Shown here piece after piece: positions 23,403 through 32,194 of a stretch of DNA of 64,000 nucleotides. Below the pieces are notes generated by a model. It saw only the letters and a program-made list of their open reading frames with translations. It did not search any database and was not told where the DNA came from. Origin of the DNA: a virus; IMG/VR virus record IMGVR_UViG_3300033145_002388, positions 1 to 64,000 of that record; one strand, written 5' to 3'. Both the position numbers and the translations under genes were made by a program. Each line of letters opens with the position of its first letter. Positions within the stretch are counted from its first letter, which is position 1.

Positions 23403-24365
23403 ATGGAAAAAAATATCTTTGAAGAAGCAGATAAATCATTAAAGAAGATTATTAAACTACAACAATCTGATTTTAAATTAAGAGTAAAATTAATAGAAAC
23501 TATTTCGAATCATCCAGTAATTAAACTAATGAGTAGAGTTCAGAAAATAATCTGGAATGAATCTAATAATATGGATTATCTGGTTAGATCAATTCCATAT
23601 CCTCTTAGGGTTCCCTTAGTTGTAGTAAAAAGTTCTATTTCTAATTATAATAATCTTAAAAATCCTATTTTTCATAGAAACTTTGGAATAAAAGGTAAGT
23701 CATCTTATGATTCTTTTAATCAATTTAGTTTATTAATTGAAAGTTCTAAGCTTATTAAAGATAATCAGCTTTTTCTTAATTCAGAGGATTTGATTATAGA
23801 TTTAGAACCTGCTTTATATTCTGCTAAAAAAATTAATCATAGTAATTTAGATTTATTAATAACTTTAATTAAACATTTTAATTCTGATTATAAAATGTAT
23901 TGGGAGTTTCCTTTTAAATGTGAAAATGAAATGGGATTTTTAAAGTTTGATTTTTCTAGATCATTATCATTAAAATCTGGTGAACCAACTCTTAATTTAG
24001 AATTTGGTTCTAAGGTTTCCAGTAATTATCGAAATAAAATAGGATTTTTTGATTTCTTTGGTTATTCTATATCAAGAATCTGTAGAGGAATTTTAGGTAA
24101 TGGATATTCTCTTTCTTCTTCTGATTATTTTTCAATTGATTATCGTTATGAATTAAATATTAAAAAGAAAATTGATGATTTTGAAAGATTAGAAAAATAT
24201 GAAACTCAACTTAGAGGATTCCTAAGTAAATGGAATGAAATTGATAAAAGTCTTAATGATTTTTATAGATCAAATAAATTTAAATTTGATTTGATTTTAT
24301 CAGATTATGAAAAGTTTACTAAAAAAATTAAGTCTTATGAATTATTACAGAAATTAAAAAAATGA
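23403..24365 (+). CDS. hypothetical protein, 320 aa
   Basis: This Lys-, Ser- and Phe-rich protein has helical ends (EEADKSLKKIIKLQQSDFKL; ERLEKYETQLRGFLSKWNEI) and a beta-rich centre (FPFKCENEMGFLKFDFSRSL). The overall plan (coiled N-terminus, beta body, coiled end) is like the preceding gene, but sequence similarity is not clear. It overlaps the next gene by four bases. Function unknown. Confidence 0.6.
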   Translation: MEKNIFEEADKSLKKIIKLQQSDFKLRVKLIETISNHPVIKLMSRVQKIIWNESNNMDYLVRSIPYPLRVPLVVVKSSISNYNNLKNPIFHRNFGIKGKSSYDSFNQFSLLIESSKLIKDNQLFLNSEDLIIDLEPALYSAKKINHSNLDLLITLIKHFNSDYKMYWEFPFKCENEMGFLKFDFSRSLSLKSGEPTLNLEFGSKVSSNYRNKIGFFDFFGYSISRICRGILGNGYSLSSSDYFSIDYRYELNIKKKIDDFERLEKYETQLRGFLSKWNEIDKSLNDFYRSNKFKFDLILSDYEKFTKKIKSYELLQKLKK

Positions 24366-24865
24366 TAAATAAAATTAAAAACTTTTCTTTACAAAGTTTA
24401 AATTTACCTAGTTACTTTGATGTAGTAAAAAGTCTTTTAACGTATGAAGAATCTGATTGTTGGAGTATTAATCATGAATTAGTTTTTGGTTATAAAAAGA
24501 ATTCTAAAAAGAGTTGGGAAGAAATACAATTAATTATTGCGCATGAAATTATGCATTTAATTCTTTTGCATCCTTTTATTAAAAAACCTGATTGTGAATT
24601 TCTGTTTCAGAAAGCTTGTGATTATGTTGTGAATGGAATGTTAATTAATAAATATGGCTTAAAGGATTTAAAGAAATATGCAATATATAAACCTGATGAA
24701 AAATGGAATGTTAAGGAATGTAATAAATTGATTTGTATTAAAAATTTATCAAGTATTGAATTATTTTTTAAATTTTGTAAACTTAATAATAGAAAAGAAT
24801 TCAAGATAGATTTTTTAATTTTAGAAATGGCTAATTTTATTTCTCAATGTAAAGAAAAAGTTTAG
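24362..24865 (+). CDS. HEIMH metallopeptidase-like protein, 167 aa
   Basis: Residues 61-65 are HEIMH in QLIIAHEIMHLILLHPFIKK, closely matching LMHEILHLAFLHPVRSK of the VWA protein upstream. It therefore looks like a second copy of the DUF2201 N-terminal domain, here without the VWA part. ACDYVVNGMLINKYGL parallels the AADLKINDLLLNGEKY of the upstream protein. It closes the module; a strong terminator follows. Confidence 0.72.
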   Translation: MINKIKNFSLQSLNLPSYFDVVKSLLTYEESDCWSINHELVFGYKKNSKKSWEEIQLIIAHEIMHLILLHPFIKKPDCEFLFQKACDYVVNGMLINKYGLKDLKKYAIYKPDEKWNVKECNKLICIKNLSSIELFFKFCKLNNRKEFKIDFLILEMANFISQCKEKV

Positions 24866-24886
24866 GATTCATGAAAAAAAAGTTAG

Positions 24887-24925
24887 GACTCTGGCTTTTA
24901 TTGCCAGGGTCTTGACTTTTTTTTT
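24887..24925 (+). terminator. strong Rho-independent terminator
   Basis: GACTCTGGC (24887-24895) pairs with GCCAGGGTC (24903-24911), with one G-T pair and loop TTTTATT. Flanking AAAAGT/ACTTTT pairs extend the stem, and nine T's follow. It separates the MoxR/VWA module from the packaging genes. Confidence 0.88.
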
Positions 24926-24938
24926 CTTTTATCTAAAA

Positions 24939-24944
24939 TATAAT
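24939..24944 (+). promoter_or_regulatory. possible -10 element of the packaging operon
   Basis: A perfect TATAAT lies 18 bases before the ATG at 24962, right after the terminator. The best -35 candidate (TTGACT, 24912-24917, in the terminator's 3' arm) is 21 bases away, which is long, so the promoter may depend on another sigma factor or activator. Confidence 0.4.
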
Positions 24945-24961
24945 TAAATTTCCTACGTATT

Positions 24962-25261
24962 ATGATTTTACCTAAATTAGTTAAAGTTTTATTTAGAATT
25001 CATTTAAATCTTTTTGAAAATAAACATCAATGTTGGGTTGATAATAAACCGTTTGTTTTGAATAAAATTAAAATTCGTGGGACTGGAAAAGATTTGCGTT
25101 ATTATTTATTTGGTTCTTATATGTTAATAGAACAAAACCCTTATAAGAATACTCAAGAAGCTAAGTTAGCCAGAAAGGGGGAGAAAATTACTTGGTTAAT
25201 CGAAACTAAAACTGATAAATATTTATATAGAATTAATCAAAATAAAATTAAAAAATTATGA
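24962..25261 (+). CDS. hypothetical protein, 99 aa
   Basis: The protein has KIRGTGKDLRYYLFGSYMLI and PYKNTQEAKLARKGEKITWLIE, a basic alpha/beta mix. It is the first gene of the packaging operon, where a small terminase subunit is often found, but no HTH is apparent. The stop overlaps the next start by four bases. Confidence 0.55.
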   Translation: MILPKLVKVLFRIHLNLFENKHQCWVDNKPFVLNKIKIRGTGKDLRYYLFGSYMLIEQNPYKNTQEAKLARKGEKITWLIETKTDKYLYRINQNKIKKL

Positions 25262-25560
25262 TTACTCAATTAAAGGAGGTAAAAAAAGAAGAGATTAAAA
25301 AACCATCGGTAGTAATTCCCCCTTTAGATTCAGAGAAAAAAGAAAAATCAAACTGTTATCAAGATTATCCTCATATAAAAACATTAGGAAGATTTAGTAA
25401 ATTTATTATTATTAGTTGTTCTTTATCTATATTTTTTTTAGCAGGGACAATTTTTATTTCAAATTTAAATACTGCTTTAAGTTTTAAAATAATTTCGGTA
25501 ATCACTTTATTTTTATTTGTATTTGATCTTTTACATTCTTATAAATTCTTTTTTAAATAA
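25258..25560 (+). CDS. membrane protein, 100 aa
   Basis: A polar N-terminal half (VKKEEIKKPSVVIPPLDSEK) is followed by two hydrophobic helices (FIIISCSLSIFFLAGTIFIS and ISVITLFLFVFDLLHS). It lies directly before the large terminase. The role is unknown; holin-like topology is possible but unsupported. Confidence 0.55.
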   Translation: MITQLKEVKKEEIKKPSVVIPPLDSEKKEKSNCYQDYPHIKTLGRFSKFIIISCSLSIFFLAGTIFISNLNTALSFKIISVITLFLFVFDLLHSYKFFFK

Positions 25561-25561
25561 T

Positions 25562-27184
25562 ATGAATAGATTGAAAAAAAAAGATACTGCCATTTTTAAA
25601 TGGTTAGACGATACTGGTATTTTAACTGATAGGGGAATGCCATTTGAATTTAAAGATCATGCTTTTATTAGGGACTTATTTAGTAATTTCAACAAAAAAA
25701 TTGTAGTTAAAAAATGTTCTCAGATTGGTGTTTCATTAGCATTACTTTGTAAGATTCTTTATTTATCTGATGTAATGGCAAAAAGAACTTCAACTCTTTA
25801 TACTTTACCAACTGATGATGATGTTAAAGATTTTGTTAGAACTAAATTTGATCCGATTGTTTTAGGTTCTAATCTTAGTAGATTTGCTGAAGGTGTTAGA
25901 AAAGAAGATAAAGTTTATTCTATTCAATTAAAAAAGATTGCTGATTCATTCTTTTATTTTAGAGGTTCAAGGTCAATGTCTAGAGCTTTAAGTGTTTCAA
26001 TTGATATCTGGATAGGAGACGAATGGGATTATCAGGAACAGGGAATTAAAGAAATGTATACCGAAAGATTAAAAGGTTCGGATTCTTTAAGAATAAATTG
26101 GATGGTAGGTAATCCTACAATTCCTAATTATGGAATAGCAAAAGAGTTTGAAGATTCAACTCAGAATTATTGGTATGTTACTTGTCCTATTTGCAAGCAT
26201 GTTCAACGTTTGGTTTGGCCAGACTCAATTGATAAGGAAAGAAAAACATTTGTATGTCGTAGCTGTAATCGTCCACTTTCAGATGATGATAGAAGAAAAG
26301 GATTTTGGAAACCCGTTTATCCCGATAGAGAAATGGTAGGTTATTCTTTTAATCGTTTAATGGCTCCATGGTTTTCTGCACAAGATATTTTAGATGATTT
26401 TCAAAATAAAAAGAAGGAAAATTTTTATAGATTTGTTTTGGGTGAAGCTTATGAAGGAAGTGGGATTGATGTTAAGTCTAAATTTAAAACCTTTTTGACT
26501 GATTCTAAATTAAAAGAAGGAAAACGGATTATGGGTATAGACCAAGGAGATAAATTTTTTGTGACTAGCGGGATTGCCGGAAAGTCATTTAGGATTATAG
26601 ATTATAATGCTGAAACTGAATTGCCTGCTGATATTAATGATATGATTTCGACATTAAAACCTGATTTAATTGTAATGGATGCGCTTCCAAATAAACATTT
26701 AGGGAGGATTTTTCAAAAGCAATATAGTAAAACTAAATTCCTTTTGGCTAATGAAAGAGATAGATCTCTAAAAGTTTCTGAACCAATAATAGTTGATTAT
26801 AAAACTGGAATTGTTAGCGCAGACAGGACTATGATTTTAGATGATATGTTTGAAACTTTAGAGAAAGGAATTTTAAAAATAAATAAAAGCGTTTCTCATC
26901 AAGATCTTTTTAAAAAGCATCTTGGAAATATAATACCAGAGGAAAAAGAAGTTAATGGGAGTTTTAAAAGAAGATATAAGAAAATAGGTGAGGATCATTA
27001 TGCATTTGCTTTATCATTTTTTACTATTGGTGCATCACTTTTAATGCCAATTAAAATTGAAAAAAAGGAAATTAAAAAAGAGGAAGAAAAGAAAGTAAAA
27101 ACTTTTATGGAAGATCCCGATTTCATAAAAGCATTAAGAAGAAACAAAGATTCTGAATCGTGGGATTTAATTAAAGAGATTTAA
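25562..27184 (+). CDS. terminase large subunit (GpA type)
   Basis: The start is MNRLKKKDTAIFKWL at 25562; an upstream in-frame Met at 25517 lies in the preceding gene. Features of GpA-family terminases are the ATPase P-loop variant KKCSQIGVSLA, DIWIGDEWDYQ (Walker B region), a zinc ribbon with CPICKH and CRSCNR (about residues 200-240), and RNase H-like nuclease strands IMGIDQGDKFFV, LIVMDALPN and DHYAFALSF. At 540 residues its size is normal. It packages DNA into the prohead through the portal encoded next. Confidence 0.92.
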   Translation: MNRLKKKDTAIFKWLDDTGILTDRGMPFEFKDHAFIRDLFSNFNKKIVVKKCSQIGVSLALLCKILYLSDVMAKRTSTLYTLPTDDDVKDFVRTKFDPIVLGSNLSRFAEGVRKEDKVYSIQLKKIADSFFYFRGSRSMSRALSVSIDIWIGDEWDYQEQGIKEMYTERLKGSDSLRINWMVGNPTIPNYGIAKEFEDSTQNYWYVTCPICKHVQRLVWPDSIDKERKTFVCRSCNRPLSDDDRRKGFWKPVYPDREMVGYSFNRLMAPWFSAQDILDDFQNKKKENFYRFVLGEAYEGSGIDVKSKFKTFLTDSKLKEGKRIMGIDQGDKFFVTSGIAGKSFRIIDYNAETELPADINDMISTLKPDLIVMDALPNKHLGRIFQKQYSKTKFLLANERDRSLKVSEPIIVDYKTGIVSADRTMILDDMFETLEKGILKINKSVSHQDLFKKHLGNIIPEEKEVNGSFKRRYKKIGEDHYAFALSFFTIGASLLMPIKIEKKEIKKEEEKKVKTFMEDPDFIKALRRNKDSESWDLIKEI

Positions 27185-27188
27185 ATTT

Positions 27189-30100
27189 ATGGAGATTAAA
27201 GATTTCTCAAGTCAAATTAGTGCAGCTCATGAAGTTCATAATAATTTTTTGACTGCAACTGAAAAAAATATTTCTTATTTTTTTTGGGGTAAAGATCAGG
27301 AAATTATTTCTTATAATCAGGGAAGATATGCATATGGAGATTTTATTAGTTCTATGGAATCAGTTACTCCTTCTGCATTTAATTCTTGTTTAATTCCTTT
27401 ACAAGTAATGTTTCAAGAAATGGGAAATACGATGATATCTGTTAAGGTTGATCCAGTTGGCGCAATACGAAAAATTAAAGGAAGTGAAGAGTTTGCGAAT
27501 ATGCTTTCAAAAAAACTTTCTGATCTCTTTAAAAATTTTTCTTCATTGGGACTTTCTTCATTATTTGAAATGATAAATCATTCTTACTCGGTTTTTTATT
27601 TAGATCCGATATTGAAAAGATTTTATTCTTTATCAGCTTCAGATTTTATTCCTGGGAATCCGGAGATAGCCAATATTCAAGATCAGCCTTTTTTAATTCG
27701 TTTAACTTTTCCATCCAAGGCTGATCTATTAAAAGGAATTGCTTCTCCAGCTTCAGATCCCAGAGTTAACAGTAAAGTTTATTCTGATATTCAAAAATTA
27801 GAAGATTGTACTTCAATTAGAATTCAAGATCTATGGAGTAAAGATTTAAATTCTAGAATTTTAACTGTTCCAACTGGAGAAGTTTTATTTAAAGATCAGT
27901 TTCCCGAACCTTTTATTTATCCTTTTTTTAAAGTCAATGAATCTTTAAGTCAATCTCAGTTTTATGCTTTGCCTTTAATGAGTAAAGCCATTCCTTTAAT
28001 GGAAAAATATAAAAAGATAACCTTGTCAATTGATCATGCTTCTCATGCTCAAGCTAGAGCTTTGTTAGTCTATGACAAGGAAGCACAGATAGATATCAAT
28101 AGACTTAAATCTGAGCTTCAAGAAGGAGATAAAAATATTATTGTGGGTAAAAGTGAAATAGGAGATATTAGTTATAAACAACCAGCACAGCTTCCTGAGT
28201 ATGTTTTAATCCATCAACAAAATTTACTTAATCAAATTTTACAATTATTTGGAACTGGTTCAATTGCAAGGGTTGGATCAGTTCGTGAGAAAGGTGCAGT
28301 AGAAGCTATGATTAGAGCATCACTTCGTCAATTTGTTTTTTATTCAAATCGAATTAAAGATGCGTTAGAAAACTTAGCTGATTATTATTTAAAATATATA
28401 CAGACTCATCGATTACAATTTATAAAAGAATTTGATTCACTTTCATCTTCTGTTTTAAGAGAAGGAACTTTTAAATCTACTATAGAATTACTTCCTTCTT
28501 CTTCTTCCAGGACTATGATGGAACAAACATTTATTTTAAGGAAAAGAAAAGAAGGCCTGATTTCTAGAAAACAATCATTAAAAGAATTAGGTTATCCCAA
28601 TCCAAATAGAATTAGAGATGAAATAGAAACTGAGATGCTTGAGCAAAGAGACTTAGCAGAAAAATTAAAACAACAACCTTTAAGTCTTAATCAAAAGATT
28701 TCTCAAACTCTTTCATCAGTTTTGGATTATACTCCTGATATTATTTTATCTGGTTCAGACAAAGCGGTTGTTCAAGTCAAAGAAAAAGATGTTGAAAAAA
28801 CTAGATTTCTTTTATCTGATTTGGAAGAGAGAATTTATATAGATGGAACTAGATCTGAAAGTGCTCCAAATATTATAGAGTCTGAACCAAAACCGGAAAT
28901 AATTTCCGAACCTAAAAAAGAAAAGGAAATTGAAAAGCCAGAACAAAAAGAAGAAGTAAAAAAAGAAAGTTCAATTGTAAAAAAATCTTCGCAGGCTCCA
29001 GAAGTTTCTAAATTTAAACAGATTTTAGAAAAACTTATTGAATTATCTAAGATGGGAATTAAAAAGGAATCGGTTGGAAAGTTTATTCAAAAATATCCTG
29101 GACTTTATTTAGTAGATCCCCATGCTCCAGATATTTATTCTGGAAAAAAATTAATGATTATCAAGTCTCGTTTATTTGATATTATAGATAAACCTCAAAT
29201 ATTACTTGGTTCTAAATATGCTTATGGAATTTTAATTCCTAGAATAGTATTTAAGATTGGGCCTAAGCGATTTAAAGAAACTGAAAAGTATCATTTAATT
29301 TCTGATGAACAAAGAAAAAAATGGTGGGATGAAAAGACTTTATATGGATACTTATTTGAGTTTCACAAATTTGAAGAACCAGTTGAATGGGAAAGGAAAC
29401 CTGGTATTAAAAATTTTGTAAAAGCTCCTATTCCTTTACGAACAGAACATACTGGAGTTCCTTATACTGGAGATTTAAAACCAGTTTCTTTAAGTCCTTT
29501 TAAGCTTCCTCCTCCAGCTAAACCAGAAAAGAAAGCTTTTCAACCTTATGAAATTTTTTCTCCTGCTAGATTAAAAGAAATTATTCCTGCTGGAACTTAT
29601 AATGTTTCAGAAAAAATAGATGGAATAAGAACTTTTTGTTGGAAAGATAATGAAACTATAAAGTTTTTTACTGATACGGGAAATGAAATTAATGCACAAA
29701 AATTAATTTTGGTAGCCGATTCAATTCGTAATTTATTCAAAACTCAAAGTGTTTTATTAGATGGTGAACTTTCTTTAAAAGGAGTTAAACATGAAAATGT
29801 TACAGGTTTTATTCATAAAAAATCTCCTGTTTCAAATGAAGAAAAAAAAGCTTTAGAGTTTGTGGTCTGGGATATTCTTTATCTTAATGGAAAATCTTTA
29901 GCTGATAAACCTTTTATAGATAGATATAGATTACTTAATTTAAAAATTAAACCCGGACAGACAAAAGGAAAAATTCGTAGAGTAAAAACTACTAATGCTT
30001 CTCGAGATCAGTTAGCTAAAGCTAGTAAATTAGTAACTTCTAATGAAGGAGTAGTTATTAGAGATATTGATGCTGCTTATTGGGCAACTCATTCTATGTA

Positions 30101-31526
30101 TAAATGTGCTCATGGTGATACTTATATCTTTACAGATCGTGGAATGGTAAGAGCAAAGAATATAAAGGCTGATGATAAAATTTTAAATGGTCAAGGAAAA
30201 TTTGTGGGAATTAAAAACATAATGAAAAGAAAAGTAACTTCATTAGATAAAATAATGGAACTAAAAACTTTTGGAACTTTCCCTGTTAAATTTACTTCTG
30301 ATCATTTAATTAAATCAGGCAAAAAATGGATTGAATTGGATAAACTTAGGTTTAAAAGGGGGGCTTTAAGAGAAAATTATGTTAGAAAAGCTAATGACTT
30401 TTTAAGTCTTCCTATTTATAAGCGATTAAAAGGAAAAATTAAAAGTATTAAATTAAGCAGAGTTCCAAAGTATGAAAAGGAAATAAAACTTTCAAAAGAT
30501 TTTTGGTGGCTAGTTGGATTAATTTTAGCAGAGGGAAGTTGGAATAAGTCTGTATTTATATCTAACAAAAATTTATCTCTTTTAAAGAAAGCTCAACAGA
30601 TAGCGATCCAGACCCTGGGAATAGAAGAAGGAAAAATTATTAAGATGAAGAATGATTGTTATGTTTTAACTATATTTGATATGGGATTTGCTAACTGGCT
30701 TGCTCAAAATTTCTCACAAGGAAAAAGAAATGGTTGGCATATAGGACATACTAAAATTCTCCCCCAGTTTATAGATTATTTAACTAAAGAGGAATTTCAA
30801 TCTTTATTTGATGGATGGTGGATAGGAGATAAAGGATGTTCTATTGATAATCCATTAATTATGAAATTCTATTTATTAGGAAGAAGCCATGGAATGCCTT
30901 TAAGTATAAGCTTTTATGATTCTAAATATAAGAACAAGTCTTTCATTTATTGGAAAATTAGAATTCTAGATAAAATGTATAAGAAAAATTGGGGACGAAT
31001 TAGATCTATTGTTACTTATAATAAGCATTCAGAATTTCTTTATGACTTTGAATTAGAGGGTGAATGTCCAGAAATTGCTTCTGCTATAATAGTTCATAAT
31101 TGCAAGAAAACAGCTGATTTAGATGTTAAGGTTATAGCTGTGGAAAAAACTAAAAATAATCTTCCTATTTTTCATTGTGTTTTGAGAGATGGAACTTATA
31201 TGGGACAAACTTATGCACAAGGAGAAGTAAAGGCCAAGCCAGGTGACACCATTAGAGTTATGGTTGATCACTTTACTTTAAGACCAGATGGAGCTTTGGG
31301 TTGGTTTGCGCCTCGTCCTAAAGATATAAAAGGAAAACTTGGGGCTACAACTTCTTTAAAACAAAAGGGAATTTCTGGACCTGATACTTTAGCATTTGTT
31401 AAGGAACATTATCTTTCTCATGGTGGCACTGAGGCGACCTGGAAAGAATGGTTGCCTAAACATGCTGCTTGGAAGGTCAAAGAAAATAAAAGATTAATTG
31501 CTAATGTTAAAAAAGTTTATGGCTAA
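27189..31526 (+). CDS. portal protein fused to ATP-dependent DNA ligase, split by an intein
   Basis: The single 1445-codon frame has four parts. Residues 1 to about 560 look like a phage portal (KKITLSIDHASHAQARALLV; FGTGSIARVGSVREKGAVEA) and sit between terminase and scaffold. Residues 565-605 are an E/K/P-rich linker. Residues about 605-780 form an unassigned domain with DEQRKKWWDEKTLYGYLFEF. From about 785 comes a covalent nucleotidyltransferase ligase: motif I EKIDGIR with K809, LLDGELSL, EFVVWDILYL, EGVVIRDID, then an OB domain (GDTIRVMVDHFTLRPDGALG). Residues 973-1304 are an intein inserted in MYK/CKK of motif V. The spliced product would be 1113 residues. No internal stop or strong internal ribosome binding site is seen. 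Confidence 0.85.
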   Translation: MEIKDFSSQISAAHEVHNNFLTATEKNISYFFWGKDQEIISYNQGRYAYGDFISSMESVTPSAFNSCLIPLQVMFQEMGNTMISVKVDPVGAIRKIKGSEEFANMLSKKLSDLFKNFSSLGLSSLFEMINHSYSVFYLDPILKRFYSLSASDFIPGNPEIANIQDQPFLIRLTFPSKADLLKGIASPASDPRVNSKVYSDIQKLEDCTSIRIQDLWSKDLNSRILTVPTGEVLFKDQFPEPFIYPFFKVNESLSQSQFYALPLMSKAIPLMEKYKKITLSIDHASHAQARALLVYDKEAQIDINRLKSELQEGDKNIIVGKSEIGDISYKQPAQLPEYVLIHQQNLLNQILQLFGTGSIARVGSVREKGAVEAMIRASLRQFVFYSNRIKDALENLADYYLKYIQTHRLQFIKEFDSLSSSVLREGTFKSTIELLPSSSSRTMMEQTFILRKRKEGLISRKQSLKELGYPNPNRIRDEIETEMLEQRDLAEKLKQQPLSLNQKISQTLSSVLDYTPDIILSGSDKAVVQVKEKDVEKTRFLLSDLEERIYIDGTRSESAPNIIESEPKPEIISEPKKEKEIEKPEQKEEVKKESSIVKKSSQAPEVSKFKQILEKLIELSKMGIKKESVGKFIQKYPGLYLVDPHAPDIYSGKKLMIIKSRLFDIIDKPQILLGSKYAYGILIPRIVFKIGPKRFKETEKYHLISDEQRKKWWDEKTLYGYLFEFHKFEEPVEWERKPGIKNFVKAPIPLRTEHTGVPYTGDLKPVSLSPFKLPPPAKPEKKAFQPYEIFSPARLKEIIPAGTYNVSEKIDGIRTFCWKDNETIKFFTDTGNEINAQKLILVADSIRNLFKTQSVLLDGELSLKGVKHENVTGFIHKKSPVSNEEKKALEFVVWDILYLNGKSLADKPFIDRYRLLNLKIKPGQTKGKIRRVKTTNASRDQLAKASKLVTSNEGVVIRDIDAAYWATHSMYKCAHGDTYIFTDRGMVRAKNIKADDKILNGQGKFVGIKNIMKRKVTSLDKIMELKTFGTFPVKFTSDHLIKSGKKWIELDKLRFKRGALRENYVRKANDFLSLPIYKRLKGKIKSIKLSRVPKYEKEIKLSKDFWWLVGLILAEGSWNKSVFISNKNLSLLKKAQQIAIQTLGIEEGKIIKMKNDCYVLTIFDMGFANWLAQNFSQGKRNGWHIGHTKILPQFIDYLTKEEFQSLFDGWWIGDKGCSIDNPLIMKFYLLGRSHGMPLSISFYDSKYKNKSFIYWKIRILDKMYKKNWGRIRSIVTYNKHSEFLYDFELEGECPEIASAIIVHNCKKTADLDVKVIAVEKTKNNLPIFHCVLRDGTYMGQTYAQGEVKAKPGDTIRVMVDHFTLRPDGALGWFAPRPKDIKGKLGATTSLKQKGISGPDTLAFVKEHYLSHGGTEATWKEWLPKHAAWKVKENKRLIANVKKVYG
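28894..28910. repeat. 17-bp palindrome, copy 3
   Basis: CGGAAATAATTTCCGAA lies in the charged linker between portal and ligase parts, read as P-E-I-I-S-E. Flanking bases differ from the other copies. Confidence 0.7.
30105..31100 (+). mobile_element. LAGLIDADG intein in the ligase domain
   Basis: The 332-residue insert begins with Cys (block A, CAHGDTYIFTDRGMVRAKNI) and has block B-like FTSDHLIKSGKKW. Two LAGLIDADG motifs follow (WWLVGLILAEGSW and LFDGWWIGDKG). It ends with blocks F and G, FLYDFELEGECPE and IIVHN, followed by Cys of the extein. All residues needed for splicing (Cys1, block B His, penultimate His, terminal Asn, +1 Cys) are visible. The insertion lies at the conserved motif V of the ligase, where host selection against loss is strongest. 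Confidence 0.93.
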
Positions 31527-32193
31527 TTATACTAAATTTTATATCAAAGGAGAACGAGATGGAAAACCAACTCGTATCTTCGAATCCAATCTTAATAAAG
31601 CTATTAAAGCTGCTAGAAAAATTGGAATGAAACCAACCTCTAAAGATGCTTATGGCTATGATGCAAAAAAAAAGAAATGGGTTCCTCTGTTAAAGGCTTC
31701 AGATCCTCGTAGAGCAACTGCTAAATCTTTTGCTATAAAGGATTATTTTGATAAGATAGCAAATCCTCGTAGCGTAACTGCTAAATCTTTATTGAAAAAA
31801 ACTCCAGTCTTATTAAAGAAACAATATGAAAAAAAAGATTTAATTAAAAGTAGAGGAAAAAAAACTTCTAAGTATTTGATGCCAATTGTTAAATTAATGG
31901 GTGAAAAAATTAAAACGGCTAAGTCAGAGACTGAAGCTAATCAAGCACGTAAAGCATTATTAAAAAGATTTTCTAAAGATTTGCCATCTACAATAATGGG
32001 AAGGAAAAATTATAATACTGCGGTTAAGAATATTGATAATTACTTAAAGAAAGGAAATTATGTAGGAGCCTCTAATTATATGGTAGGACAATTGTTTAAA
32101 TTAGAAAATCAATTAAGGGGAACCGGAAGTTATAAATATGTGGCAGACAAACTTGGTGATTGGTATGGAACTCATTTAAAATTTGATGAATAA
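31519..32193 (+). CDS. hypothetical basic protein, 224 aa
   Basis: It starts MANYTKFYIKGERDGKPTR at 31519 and overlaps the end of the portal-ligase gene. It is strongly basic and helical, with an internal duplication (DPRRATAKSF / NPRSVTAKSL, about residues 60 and 80). It may bind DNA or be a head component. No family is recognised. Confidence 0.6.
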   Translation: MANYTKFYIKGERDGKPTRIFESNLNKAIKAARKIGMKPTSKDAYGYDAKKKKWVPLLKASDPRRATAKSFAIKDYFDKIANPRSVTAKSLLKKTPVLLKKQYEKKDLIKSRGKKTSKYLMPIVKLMGEKIKTAKSETEANQARKALLKRFSKDLPSTIMGRKNYNTAVKNIDNYLKKGNYVGASNYMVGQLFKLENQLRGTGSYKYVADKLGDWYGTHLKFDE

Positions 32194-32194
32194 T

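Noticed and set aside
24962-25261. Small terminase subunit
   Set aside because: The position is suggestive, but no HTH or coiled-coil oligomer region can be seen.
25258-25560. Holin call for the two-helix protein before the terminase
   Set aside because: Topology alone is not enough and no endolysin is nearby.
30105-31100. Free-standing homing endonuclease gene inserted in the ligase
   Set aside because: The insert is in frame at both ends and carries splicing residues, so it is an intein, not a separate gene.
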